Below, one piece after another: positions 1 to 5,232 of a stretch of 6,214 nt of DNA (the stretch's first letter is position 1; the number at the start of each line of letters is the position of its first letter). A model generated the notes under the pieces. The model was not told the DNA's origin. It saw nothing but the letters and a program-made list of their open reading frames with translations, and did no database searches. The stretch comes from Thermoplasmata archaeon. GTDB lineage: Archaea > Thermoplasmatota > Thermoplasmata > Lutacidiplasmatales > UBA184. The stretch lies in contig JASHWZ010000104.1 in NCBI GenBank assembly GCA_030043865.1, positions 1 through 6,214 of the forward strand, given 5' to 3'. The translations under genes and the position numbers were made by a program.

Positions 1-4
1 GGGA

Positions 5-823
5 CTACTCGAGACGAACTGCGACACGTCGCGTCCTCCCGGCCTCCCGATATCCCCCGCCCGCCATCTCGACTTCCTCCCCGGCGTACTTCGTGAAGAC
101 GTCCTGCAACGTCGCGTCCGGGGCGCCCAGACTCGCTTTGAGGGCGGCGGGCGTTCCCAGCGCCACGACCTTCCCGCGATGCATCACGGCGATCCGCTCG
201 CAGAGCCGGTCGGCCTCCTCCATGTAGTGCGTCGTGAGCATCAACGAGGTCCCGTAGTGCCCGCGCAGCCGCTCGATCTGCTCCCAGACCGCGTCGCGCG
301 CGAGCGGGTCCAACCCGACCGTCGGCTCGTCGAGGAACAGCACGCGGGGCCGGTGCATCAGGGCCTGCGCGATCTCGAGCCGGCGGATCATCCCGCCCGA
401 GTAATTCTTGACGAGCTCGTTGGCGACCCCGGAGAGCCCCATGAACTCGAGCGCGTCCCGAATGCGGGACTCTCGCTCCTCACGGGGGATCGAGTACAAC
501 CGTGCGAACACCCAGAGGTTCTCGTACCCGGAGACCTGCGCGTCCGCCGAGATCAGCTGCGGCACGTAGCCGATCGATCGTCGGACGTCGGCGGGGTCCC
601 GCCGCAGGTCGAACCCCGCGACCGTGGCATCGCCGGAGCTCGGCGGAAGCAAGGTCGTGAGCATTTTGATCGTCGTCGTCTTGCCGGCACCGTTCGGGCC
701 GATCAGGCCGAAGATCTCGCCCGGCTGGACGCCGATCGAGAGCTGGTCGACCGCGATGAACTCACCGAACCGGCGGGTGAGCCCGCGAGTCTCGAGGATC
801 GGCGTCGGCGACGGAGTAGACAT
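5..823 (-). CDS. ABC transporter ATP-binding protein (DrrA-like exporter ATPase)
   Basis: This 272-residue protein is the nucleotide-binding subunit of an ABC exporter; it should hydrolyse ATP on the inner face of the membrane to drive a partner permease. All ATPase motifs are visible in order: Walker A GPNGAGKTT (42-50), Q-loop Gln89, signature YSGGM (141-145, a variant of LSGGQ), Walker B VLFLDE (161-166), D-loop GLD (170-172) and switch His199. The C-terminal TLQDVFTKYAGEE (238-250) is typical of the DrrA/CcmA-type ABC-2 group for drugs, lipids or polysaccharides. Substrate cannot be told. An arginine-rich tail of about 20 residues follows. The ATG at 823 is preferred because an ACAATATTAG box lies about 32 bases upstream. 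No permease gene is visible; one would be expected just left of the window, since the stop codon is at its edge. Family assignment is secure; the exporter role is inferred from family. Confidence 0.95.
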   Translation of the reverse strand: MSTPSPTPILETRGLTRRFGEFIAVDQLSIGVQPGEIFGLIGPNGAGKTTTIKMLTTLLPPSSGDATVAGFDLRRDPADVRRSIGYVPQLISADAQVSGYENLWVFARLYSIPREERESRIRDALEFMGLSGVANELVKNYSGGMIRRLEIAQALMHRPRVLFLDEPTVGLDPLARDAVWEQIERLRGHYGTSLMLTTHYMEEADRLCERIAVMHRGKVVALGTPAALKASLGAPDATLQDVFTKYAGEEVEMAGGGYREAGRTRRVAVRLE

Positions 824-850
824 CCAAGACCGCCTCGCGAAGACCCCGCG

Positions 851-860
851 CTAATATTGT
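851..860 (-). promoter_or_regulatory. Probable TATA box of the ABC ATPase gene
   Basis: On the minus strand this reads ACAATATTAG, the only A/T-rich island in a G+C-rich intergenic region. Its centre is about 32 bases before the ATG at 823. Archaeal TATA boxes usually centre 26-27 bases before the transcription start, so the mRNA would begin only a few bases before the ATG. No Shine-Dalgarno sequence is seen, which fits a nearly leaderless transcript. Confidence 0.55.
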
Positions 861-873
861 TGGCTCACGCCGC

Positions 874-889
874 CGCGCCGCGCGGCGCG
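874..889. repeat. 16-bp perfect palindrome upstream of the ABC gene promoter
   Basis: CGCGCCGCGCGGCGCG equals its own reverse complement. It lies in the 215-base divergent region between the ABC ATPase and toroid-protein genes, about 14 bases upstream of the ABC TATA box. It could be an operator, but a simple CG-alternating palindrome can arise by chance in DNA this rich in G+C. Confidence 0.3.
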
Positions 890-1003
890 ATCGACGTCCG
901 TACCGACACGTTAAACGGTCCAGCGCGAACGGGTTGCGCCCTCCCTGTACCGCGGCTTCGGACTGTCCACTTCCCTCGAGAGGCACGGCCGGCAAGGCAA
1001 ACT

Positions 1004-1010
1004 CGAATAT
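1004..1010 (+). promoter_or_regulatory. Probable TATA box of the toroid-protein gene
   Basis: CGAATAT is an A/T-rich island centred about 31 bases before the GTG at 1039. This is the same spacing as for the ABC gene, and it supports GTG 1039 over the in-frame TTG at 934. A second A/T-rich stretch, GTTAAAC at 910-916, could act as an alternative promoter giving a longer leader. Confidence 0.45.
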
Positions 1011-1038
1011 CCGCGGCGGACGTTCCCTGGGCCGCACC

Positions 1039-2073
1039 GTGAGCGTCACGCCTCGCGCCCGTCGGCAGCTGGTCCGTCGACTGCGGGACTCCCCCGAGCC
1101 GTCGATCCGCTGGCGAACCCGCGTCCGTGTGCTCGGTGAATCGCGCGAGCGTCCGGGGATTCGCTCGCTCGAGCGGGAAGTTCGGCGGTCCGACCTCGTC
1201 GACCGACTGCTCACGCGCGCACGCCAGCGATTCGTGGAGGGGAGCCACGGCGGGGTCTACCGGTACTGGCAGGGGATCCACTGGGCGCTCGCGGCGCTGG
1301 CCGACATCGGCTATCCGGACGGTGACCCCTCGCTGCGCCCCGTGCTCGCGCGGGCGCTCGACATGTGGTCGGAACCGTCGTACGACCGAACCGTCCGAAC
1401 GACCGCGGCCTCGATCCGCACGGTCCGCTCGGGGGTCCCGTTGCTGAACGGCCGGTACCGTCGATGCGCCTCGCAGCAGGGGAACGCGCTCCTCTACGCT
1501 TCCCGCCTCGGCGCGGGCGCAGCGCCGGCCGGTCACCTCGCCGAGCTGCTGGGCCGCTGGCAGTGGGACGACGGCGGCTGGAATTGCTCGAGGTCGCCCA
1601 CCGCGCACGTCTCCTCGTTCATGGAGACCCTCACCCCGATGCGTGGGCTCGCGGCGTACGCCGCGGTCAGCGGTTCCGAGTCGGCCCGCGCGACGGCCGT
1701 CCGTGCCGCGGAGATCTTCCTCGAGCGTCGACTCTTCCGGCGGCGGAAGGACGGACGGGTGATGCGGCCCCGGTTCCTCGAACTCCACTACCCGCTCTAC
1801 TGGCACTACGACGTGCTGGGGGGACTCAAAGGGATGGCCGAGGTCGGTCGGATCGGGGACCCCCGCTGCCGCGAGGCGCTCGACTGGCTCGAGGAACGGG
1901 AGCTGCCCGGCGGCGGTTGGCCCGCCGACGCGCGGTTCTACCGAGTCTCCGACTCGTACAAGTTCGGCGCGGAGTACGTCGACTGGGGCGCGCCCTCCCG
2001 GGTGGCGGCGAACGACTGGGTGACCACCGACGCCCTGTTCGTGCTCGCCGCCGCGGGTCGAACCGCGGGATGA
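1039..2073 (+). CDS. Squalene-cyclase-like alpha/alpha-toroid protein
   Basis: A 344-residue protein of the prenyltransferase/squalene-oxidase-repeat type, a helical toroid fold. It matches a widespread but uncharacterised prokaryotic family, which I recognise from these landmarks (numbered from the GTG): NGRYRRCASQQGNALL (137-152), WQWDDGGWNC (174-183, a QW-like repeat), SSFMETLTP (192-200), LHYPLYWHYDVL (249-260), LPGGGWPAD (289-297) and ANDWVTTDAL (324-333). The DxDD acid motif of squalene-hopene cyclases is not seen, so cyclase activity should not be assumed. Cys143, Cys183, His250 and His256 could form a metal or catalytic site, but this is inference. The frame stays open back to a TTG at 934, but GTG 1039 is chosen because the TATA-like box lies 31 bases upstream and residues before it look like translated non-coding DNA. 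A soluble protein is likely, since no signal peptide or membrane segment is seen. Confidence 0.8.
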   Translation: MSVTPRARRQLVRRLRDSPEPSIRWRTRVRVLGESRERPGIRSLEREVRRSDLVDRLLTRARQRFVEGSHGGVYRYWQGIHWALAALADIGYPDGDPSLRPVLARALDMWSEPSYDRTVRTTAASIRTVRSGVPLLNGRYRRCASQQGNALLYASRLGAGAAPAGHLAELLGRWQWDDGGWNCSRSPTAHVSSFMETLTPMRGLAAYAAVSGSESARATAVRAAEIFLERRLFRRRKDGRVMRPRFLELHYPLYWHYDVLGGLKGMAEVGRIGDPRCREALDWLEERELPGGGWPADARFYRVSDSYKFGAEYVDWGAPSRVAANDWVTTDALFVLAAAGRTAG

Positions 2074-2104
2074 AACGGCTCGCGAACGAGCGTTTCCCTT
2101 CGGG
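2072..2104 (+). other. Hairpin over the toroid-gene stop codon
   Basis: GAAAC (2072-2076), a bulged G, and GCTCG (2078-2082) pair with CGAGC (2087-2091) and GTTTC (2092-2096) around a CGAA loop, giving ten base pairs. The 5' arm includes most of the TGA stop codon. A small CCC-TTC-GGG hairpin abuts it at 2096-2104. No long T-run follows, so a classical archaeal terminator is not shown; it could be a processing or stability element between this gene and the next. Confidence 0.4.
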
Positions 2105-2149
2105 CCGTCGCGGACCTCAAGAGGGGGCCTCGGTCTAGCAACGAAGGTC

Positions 2150-2593
2150 ATGAGCGCCAAGTTCCAAGTCGTGATCGACTGCAAGGACCCGGTCCGAATG
2201 TGCGCCTTCTGGGCGAGCGCGCTGGGCTACGAGCCCGAGCCGCCCCCGGCCGGTTTCGCTTCGTGGGACGACTACTGGGTCGACCTCGGGTTGCCGCAGA
2301 GCGAACAGCAACCGACGCCCGACCGACTGATGGACCCCTCCGGCCGGGGACCCTCGATCTGGTTCCAGGTGGTCGACGAACCGAAGGTCGTCAAGAACCG
2401 CGTTCACTTCGACCTCGCCGCCGGCGGGGGCCGTGCGGTCCCGCTCGCAGTCCGGAAGGAGCGCGTAGAAGCGGAGGCCGCCCGGCTCGTAGGCCTTGGG
2501 GCCCGGCGGGTCGAGGCGTACTCCGAGGAGGGGGTCGATCACTACGCGGTTGCGATGCGGGACCCGGAAGACAACGAATTCGACATCAATTGA
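2150..2593 (+). CDS. VOC superfamily (glyoxalase-like domain) protein
   Basis: A 147-residue protein of the vicinal oxygen chelate superfamily, which binds a divalent metal and includes glyoxalases, dioxygenases and resistance proteins. The opening VVIDCKDPVRMCAFWASALG (7-26) and closing MRDPEDNEFDIN (136-147) are the standard landmarks of the 'glyoxalase-like domain' subgroup; the length fits one two-module domain. His86 in RVHFDL and Glu143 in NEF are likely metal ligands. At the position where glyoxalase I has its first ligand this protein has Asp10, so glyoxalase I activity is not implied. Substrate is unknown. GAAGG lies just before the ATG, a weak and close ribosome site. The gene starts 76 bases after the toroid gene with no clear TATA box, so cotranscription is possible despite the hairpin between them. 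It converges with the HAD gene (41-base gap). Confidence 0.85.
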   Translation: MSAKFQVVIDCKDPVRMCAFWASALGYEPEPPPAGFASWDDYWVDLGLPQSEQQPTPDRLMDPSGRGPSIWFQVVDEPKVVKNRVHFDLAAGGGRAVPLAVRKERVEAEAARLVGLGARRVEAYSEEGVDHYAVAMRDPEDNEFDIN

Positions 2594-2634
2594 GCCGGGA
2601 GCGCTTCGTTCGCATCGCGGCGCCGACCGGTTGG

Positions 2635-3405
2635 TCACACGAGCAGGGCCCACAGCGCCGGATCGTCGAGCCGATCGAAGGTGGGCACCCCCACTCGACC
2701 GGCCGCCTCCCCCCCACCGTCGCGACCGGCGTCGTCCTCGAGCTCGGTCCGTAGACCCGTGTAGAGGACGGCGCCGAAGCCCGCACGAAGCGCACCCTGC
2801 ACGTCGCGGTCCCACCGGTCCCCGATGTGCACGATCGCGCCGGGACTCAGGCCGAGCCGCTTCGTCGCTTCGCGGAAGATCGCCGGGTCGGGTTTCGCGC
2901 GGCCGACCTCGCAGGAGGTAACGATGTGCCGGAACCGGAGACGGGTGCGCGCGCGAAGGAACTCTTGCCAGCTCTCCTCCGGGCGCGCAGTATCCGAGAT
3001 AGCGATCACGGGGATGCCGTGAGCCTCCAGCCGGGCGACGAGCGTCTCGGCCTCGGGGTTCGCCCGCGGAATGTCTTGATCGAAACCGATCCGGGAGTAG
3101 GCCCGACCGAGCTCGGGAAGGGGACGGGTCGGCCGGGCGCCGAGGGCCTCCGCGTAGCGCGCGAGCAGGTCGAAGGGGTCGACCTCGATGGGGTCCCTCC
3201 CGTCGGCCCCGATCCGACCGACGACCGTTCGTTCTGCCCGCTCCAGTTGCTCCCGCGAGACTCGGGAACCTTCCCGCGTCGTGAAATGCTCCCGCAGAAA
3301 GTCCCGTCGGGCCTCTCCCAGTCGCTCGGTCTCGTCGGGTCGCTCGATGAGGGAGGTCGACCAAAGGTCGAGCGAGACCGCTGCGAAGCGCTCGTCCCGG
3401 GCCAT
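2635..3405 (-). CDS. HAD-superfamily hydrolase
   Basis: A 256-residue cytoplasmic HAD hydrolase. Family members form an aspartyl intermediate and act as phosphatases or, more rarely, dehalogenases. Motif I is SLDLWST, with nucleophile Asp13; the usual second aspartate (DxD) is Trp15, as in many 'DLWGT' members and comparable to DxYGT dehalogenases. Motif II is IAISDT (Ser137), motif III is Lys171 in RAKPDP, and motif IV is HIGDRWDRD (193-201, Asp196 and Asp199). Residues 20-120 form a helical C1-type cap. The GDRxxxD and KPDP spacing fits the haloacid dehalogenase/phosphoglycolate phosphatase-like branch; the substrate is not predictable. The C-terminal 220-240 stretch is Gly/Asp/Glu-rich and probably disordered. 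The ATG at 3405 fits a fully leaderless mRNA from the TATA-like box about 24 bases upstream. It stands alone on its strand. Confidence 0.9.
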   Translation of the reverse strand: MARDERFAAVSLDLWSTSLIERPDETERLGEARRDFLREHFTTREGSRVSREQLERAERTVVGRIGADGRDPIEVDPFDLLARYAEALGARPTRPLPELGRAYSRIGFDQDIPRANPEAETLVARLEAHGIPVIAISDTARPEESWQEFLRARTRLRFRHIVTSCEVGRAKPDPAIFREATKRLGLSPGAIVHIGDRWDRDVQGALRAGFGAVLYTGLRTELEDDAGRDGGGEAAGRVGVPTFDRLDDPALWALLV

Positions 3406-3423
3406 ACCGAGCGATCTCGTCCG

Positions 3424-3433
3424 ATTTTACAAA
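3424..3433 (-). promoter_or_regulatory. Probable TATA box of the HAD hydrolase gene
   Basis: On the minus strand this reads TTTGTAAAAT, centred about 24 bases before the ATG at 3405. This places transcription start at or next to the A of the ATG, so the mRNA is probably leaderless. Confidence 0.55.
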
Positions 3434-3631
3434 GCCTTCCCCGGGCGGAGGCTACCGAGCTCACGGGTACTCGTCCCCGGACGGGTGGTTGAATCGAACG
3501 CGTGCCTCAGACTCGAGCGCTAACCCGACGTTTCGCCGGAGCTTCGCATCCCGGGTACGCCGCCGCGCGGTAGACTGGTGAGATCTCGGAGGTTAGAGCC
3601 ACACGCAGCAACCGGTCGGGTGTCACCCCGC
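3434..3631. other. Intergenic stretch without a recognisable gene
   Basis: No convincing coding region. On the minus strand, bases 3618-3628 form a small palindromic hairpin (GGGTG-A-CACCC) just after partial rnpB copy a, matching the place of the hairpin that follows the complete RNase P RNA gene. About 36 bases after the end of copy a resemble the sequence following copy b, mostly without gaps. A tRNA-like GTTCGATTC is present at 3491-3499, but no cloverleaf can be built around it. Confidence 0.4.
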
Positions 3632-3672
3632 CCGGGCCAGCTCGTGGTAGCCAGCACCCTTCTGGTTCAGGC
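3632..3672 (-). repeat. Partial rnpB copy a: degenerate copy of the RNase P RNA 3' end
   Basis: On the minus strand this 41-base segment aligns without gaps to the last bases of the complete RNase P RNA gene (5699-5739), with 36 of 41 positions identical by hand count. The first 13 bases (GCCTGAACCAGAA) are identical and the last 19 (P1 3' strand) differ at one position. Four of the five differences fall in the nine bases between, which hold the conserved region V/P4 strand: TGGGGCTTA in the real gene is GGGTGCTGG here. With P4 destroyed and no CR-I nearby, it cannot be a working RNase P RNA. It lies about 120 bases after the vapC1 stop codon, on the same strand, so the vapBC1 transcript may run into it. 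Confidence 0.8.
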
Positions 3673-3790
3673 CCTCGGTCCGTATCGAACGCACGGTTCG
3701 GCTGTGCCCGGGATGCCCGGCCCGGTGCTCGAACCGGTAGGGCCCCATCTCGGCAGTACGAGCCAGCCGATCGCCGGCCCACCGTCCCGC
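3673..3790. other. Spacer between vapC1 and partial rnpB copy a
   Basis: No gene recognised. On the minus strand GATGGGGCCCTACC (at about 3736-3749) faintly recalls the conserved-region-V segment of RNase P RNA and might be a further remnant, but the match is too short to claim. Several short G+C-rich inverted repeats are present. Confidence 0.3.
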
Positions 3791-4177
3791 TCAGTAGGTC
3801 TCCAGTATCAAGCCGGAAACTCGGGCGAAGTCGGCGTCCCGGGTCAGGAGCTGCGCGTGATGGTGCTTGGCCGTGGCCGCGATGAGAAGGTCGAGAGTAC
3901 CGACCGGTTGGCCGCGTCGCAAGCACTCACCGCCCAAACGGGCGGCCTCCACCGCGATGGGCTCCGTGACGTCCAACACTTCCAGTTCGGCGACAAACCG
4001 AAGCGCTTGGTCCAGCCGCCTTCCGCCCTGGTGGAACGCGCCTGCGAGGAACTCGGTTAGCGCCGGTGCCGGGATGGCCAAGCGATCGCCCTGGGCCGAT
4101 AGGTCCTCGGCCTTCCGGAGCGCCCGGGGTTCCCCGTTCGCAAAGTCGATGCAGAAGGCCGAGTCCAGGCACTTCAC
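3791..4177 (-). CDS. vapC: VapC-type PIN-domain ribonuclease toxin 1
   Basis: A 128-residue PIN-domain protein, the toxin of a type II toxin-antitoxin pair; VapC toxins are Mg-dependent ribonucleases that typically cut tRNA or rRNA. The four acidic active-site residues are in place: Asp5 (CLDS), Glu42 (LTE), Asp96 (GTLDLL) and Asp114 (LLTRD). The same positions and length recur in the second VapC of the window. The frame is open further upstream, but the GTG at 4177 is chosen because the protein then starts directly at the first PIN strand and its GTG overlaps the antitoxin stop as GTGA, a standard translational-coupling arrangement. The end ARVSGLILETY resembles ARVRGLSVETY of VapC2, and the last 12 bases of both genes (GAGACCTACTGA) are identical. 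The catalytic set is intact, so the toxin is probably active. Its RNA target is unknown. Confidence 0.9.
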   Translation of the reverse strand: MKCLDSAFCIDFANGEPRALRKAEDLSAQGDRLAIPAPALTEFLAGAFHQGGRRLDQALRFVAELEVLDVTEPIAVEAARLGGECLRRGQPVGTLDLLIAATAKHHHAQLLTRDADFARVSGLILETY

Positions 4178-4425
4178 GGAGTGCCCCACCTCTTCCGGAT
4201 CTTCTCGGCTCGCCGTCGGTCGCCCTCCCGGAGGTCCGAGTACGCGCGGTCGAGCTCGCGACGCTCTTTGGGAGTCATGTCCTTCCACATCCCTCCGAAC
4301 GACGTGATCGGTCGGCGCGGCCTTGCGAGTCGCTTGACCGCATCGCTGAAGCTCTCATCGGGGTGCTTCTGACGCTTCAGCAGGTCGTACGCCTCGGTGT
4401 CCAATGCAACGGTCTTCGTCGCCAC
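4174..4425 (-). CDS. vapB: VapB-family antitoxin 1 (COG1753/DUF217-like)
   Basis: An 83-residue antitoxin that should bind and neutralise the VapC encoded just downstream and repress their shared promoter. Residues 4-33 (KTVALDTEAYDLLK followed by ESFSDAVKRL) match the N-terminal DNA-binding strand-helix-helix of the archaeal VapB family; FGGMWKD (43-49) is a second landmark shared with VapB2 (FAGVWKD). The charged C-terminal part (52-80, rich in Arg, Lys and Glu) is the usual toxin-wrapping tail. The start is GTG at 4425, 26 bases from the TATA-like box, so the transcript is probably leaderless. The stop overlaps the vapC1 start by four bases. Confidence 0.9.
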   Translation of the reverse strand: MATKTVALDTEAYDLLKRQKHPDESFSDAVKRLARPRRPITSFGGMWKDMTPKERRELDRAYSDLREGDRRRAEKIRKRWGTP

Positions 4426-4442
4426 GGCCGAATATGGGGGAT

Positions 4443-4470
4443 ATGTAGATTAAACATGTTGCTCTTACAT
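4443..4470. promoter_or_regulatory. vapBC1 operator dyad overlapping the TATA box
   Basis: The segment has the form ATGTA-N5-AACATGTT-N5-TACAT. The central 8-bp palindrome (4453-4460) and the outer arms (4443-4447 and 4466-4470) share one centre at 4456.5. On the minus strand the likely TATA box TTTAAT (4449-4454) lies inside it, centred about 26 bases before the vapB1 GTG. Binding of a dimeric VapB or VapBC complex here would block transcription factor access, as expected of an autoregulated toxin-antitoxin operon. The same AACATGTT occurs at the vapBC2 promoter. Confidence 0.65.
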
Positions 4471-4643
4471 GAGCCGGTAGTACGGCCCTCGGACGTCCTC
4501 GCGCGGGACGAGGCCGCCGGCACGCCACCGCCTCGACGGTCGGACCACGTCGTGGGGTCCGATCGGGTTCTCATGGCCCACCGAGCTTCGAGATAAGGGG
4601 GGTGTGACCGCACGAAGTAACCGTGCAGGTTTCACCCCGGGCA
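4471..4643. other. Spacer between vapBC1 promoter and partial rnpB copy b
   Basis: No gene recognised. It holds two inverted repeats: CCTCG/CGAGG at about 4497-4513, and CGGACCAC pairing with GTGG-GGTCCG at about 4541-4561 with one bulge. The bases next to copy b (about 4600-4643) resemble the sequence beyond copy a, including a weak hairpin GGT-GAA-ACC that takes the place of the hairpin after the complete rnpB gene. Confidence 0.35.
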
Positions 4644-4707
4644 GGCCAGGTCGCGGTGGTAAGCCCCATTCCGCTTCCGGCAGCCGTCCACAGTGCGCTC
4701 TCCTCGG
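4644..4707 (-). repeat. Partial rnpB copy b: copy of the RNase P RNA 3' end
   Basis: On the minus strand this segment aligns without gaps to 5702-5765 of the complete RNase P RNA gene, with 54 of 64 positions identical by hand count. It begins with CCGAGGAGAGCGC and contains an intact conserved region V core (GAATGGGGCTTAC) and the 3' strand of P1 (CGACCTGGCC). The small GCAG/CTGC hairpin before CR-V in the real gene is broken here. Weaker resemblance may continue up to about 4770. CR-I and the rest of the catalytic domain are absent because vapC2 lies upstream, so this is a fragment. It starts about 135 bases after the vapC2 stop codon, on the same strand. Confidence 0.85.
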
Positions 4708-4802
4708 GAATCGGGCAAGGCCACCCACCCCCCCTCCCGAGACGCTCTCGAGGAGATTCCTGCTTCTCTGGGGAACGCGCTCGCGCACGCCGATCGGAGC
4801 GC

Positions 4803-4819
4803 CCCGACGGAGCGTCGGG
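4803..4819 (-). other. Hairpin just after vapC2
   Basis: CCCGACG (4803-4809) and CGTCGGG (4813-4819) form a perfect 7-bp stem with a 3-base loop, 22 bases beyond the vapC2 stop codon. No T-run follows, so it may be a 3'-end stabiliser or a weak terminator. Vapc1 has no equally clear counterpart at that place. Confidence 0.4.
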
Positions 4820-4841
4820 TATCGGGCGCGCGGGCGGTCCG

Positions 4842-5228
4842 TCAGTAGGTCTCGACGGACAGACCCCGAACACGCGCGAACGCACGATCTCGCGTCAGAA
4901 GGCTGTGGCCATGTCGGAGCGAGACGGCGGCGACGAAGAGGTCCGCGGCGCTGAGCGGCTCACTTCGGGGGGAGAGCTCCGAGCCGATCCGACCGGCGAG
5001 CCGGCACGACTCCCAGTCGAATTCGAGCCAATTGAGGGACCAGAGGAACTCCTCGGCCGCGCGAAGGTGCCGAGGCTCCCCGCCGCTCGCTCCGACGAGG
5101 GTTTCCGATGCGGCGGATGGGCTGATGCAGACCACCGATCGGTCCGATTCGAGTCGCCGGAAGCGCTCGACGGCCGCGGGGTACCCATTCAAGAAATCGA
5201 CGACAAACGTCGTGTCCAAACCGACCAT
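4842..5228 (-). CDS. vapC: VapC-type PIN-domain ribonuclease toxin 2
   Basis: A 128-residue PIN-domain ribonuclease toxin, the same length as VapC1, with the acidic site residues at the same positions: Asp5 (GLDTTF), Glu42 (ASETL), Asp96 (SAADLF) and Asp114 (LLTRD). Similarity to VapC1 is clear at the start (LD..F..DF.NG) and end (LLTRD..FARV.GL..ETY) but low between them, so the two are diverged family members rather than recent copies. Residues 60-75 (EFLWSLNWLEFDWES) are unusually rich in Trp. The ATG at 5228 follows the vapB2 stop by four bases (TGA-CGTC-ATG), so translation is probably coupled. The catalytic set is intact. Its RNA target cannot be predicted. Confidence 0.92.
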   Translation of the reverse strand: MVGLDTTFVVDFLNGYPAAVERFRRLESDRSVVCISPSAASETLVGASGGEPRHLRAAEEFLWSLNWLEFDWESCRLAGRIGSELSPRSEPLSAADLFVAAVSLRHGHSLLTRDRAFARVRGLSVETY

Positions 5229-5232
5229 GACG

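Noticed and set aside
934..1038. N-terminal extension of the toroid protein from a TTG at 934
   Set aside because: The extra 35 residues look like translated non-coding DNA and would contain the probable TATA box; GTG 1039 fits promoter spacing and the family start better.
865..2184. Long minus-strand open frame (439 codons) opposite the toroid gene
   Set aside because: Its translation is Arg/Pro/Gly-rich with no family landmarks, a typical antisense shadow in G+C-rich DNA; the plus-strand frame has clear conserved motifs.
3487..3520. tRNA-like sequence on the minus strand: GTTCGATTC at 3491-3499 with a possible CTGAGGC anticodon loop nearby
   Set aside because: No T-stem 5' strand, D-arm or acceptor stem can be formed, and the supposed anticodon stem has a mismatch. 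It could be a remnant but cannot be supported.
3730..3755. Possible further rnpB remnant (GATGGGGCCCTACC on the minus strand) between vapC1 and copy a
   Set aside because: Only about a dozen matching bases in G+C-rich DNA, with no continuing alignment on either side.
3507..3926. Minus-strand open frame of 139 codons running from inside vapC1 over copy a
   Set aside because: It is out of frame with VapC1, has Arg/Pro/Gly-rich composition and no landmarks, and has no promoter-like box at the right distance.
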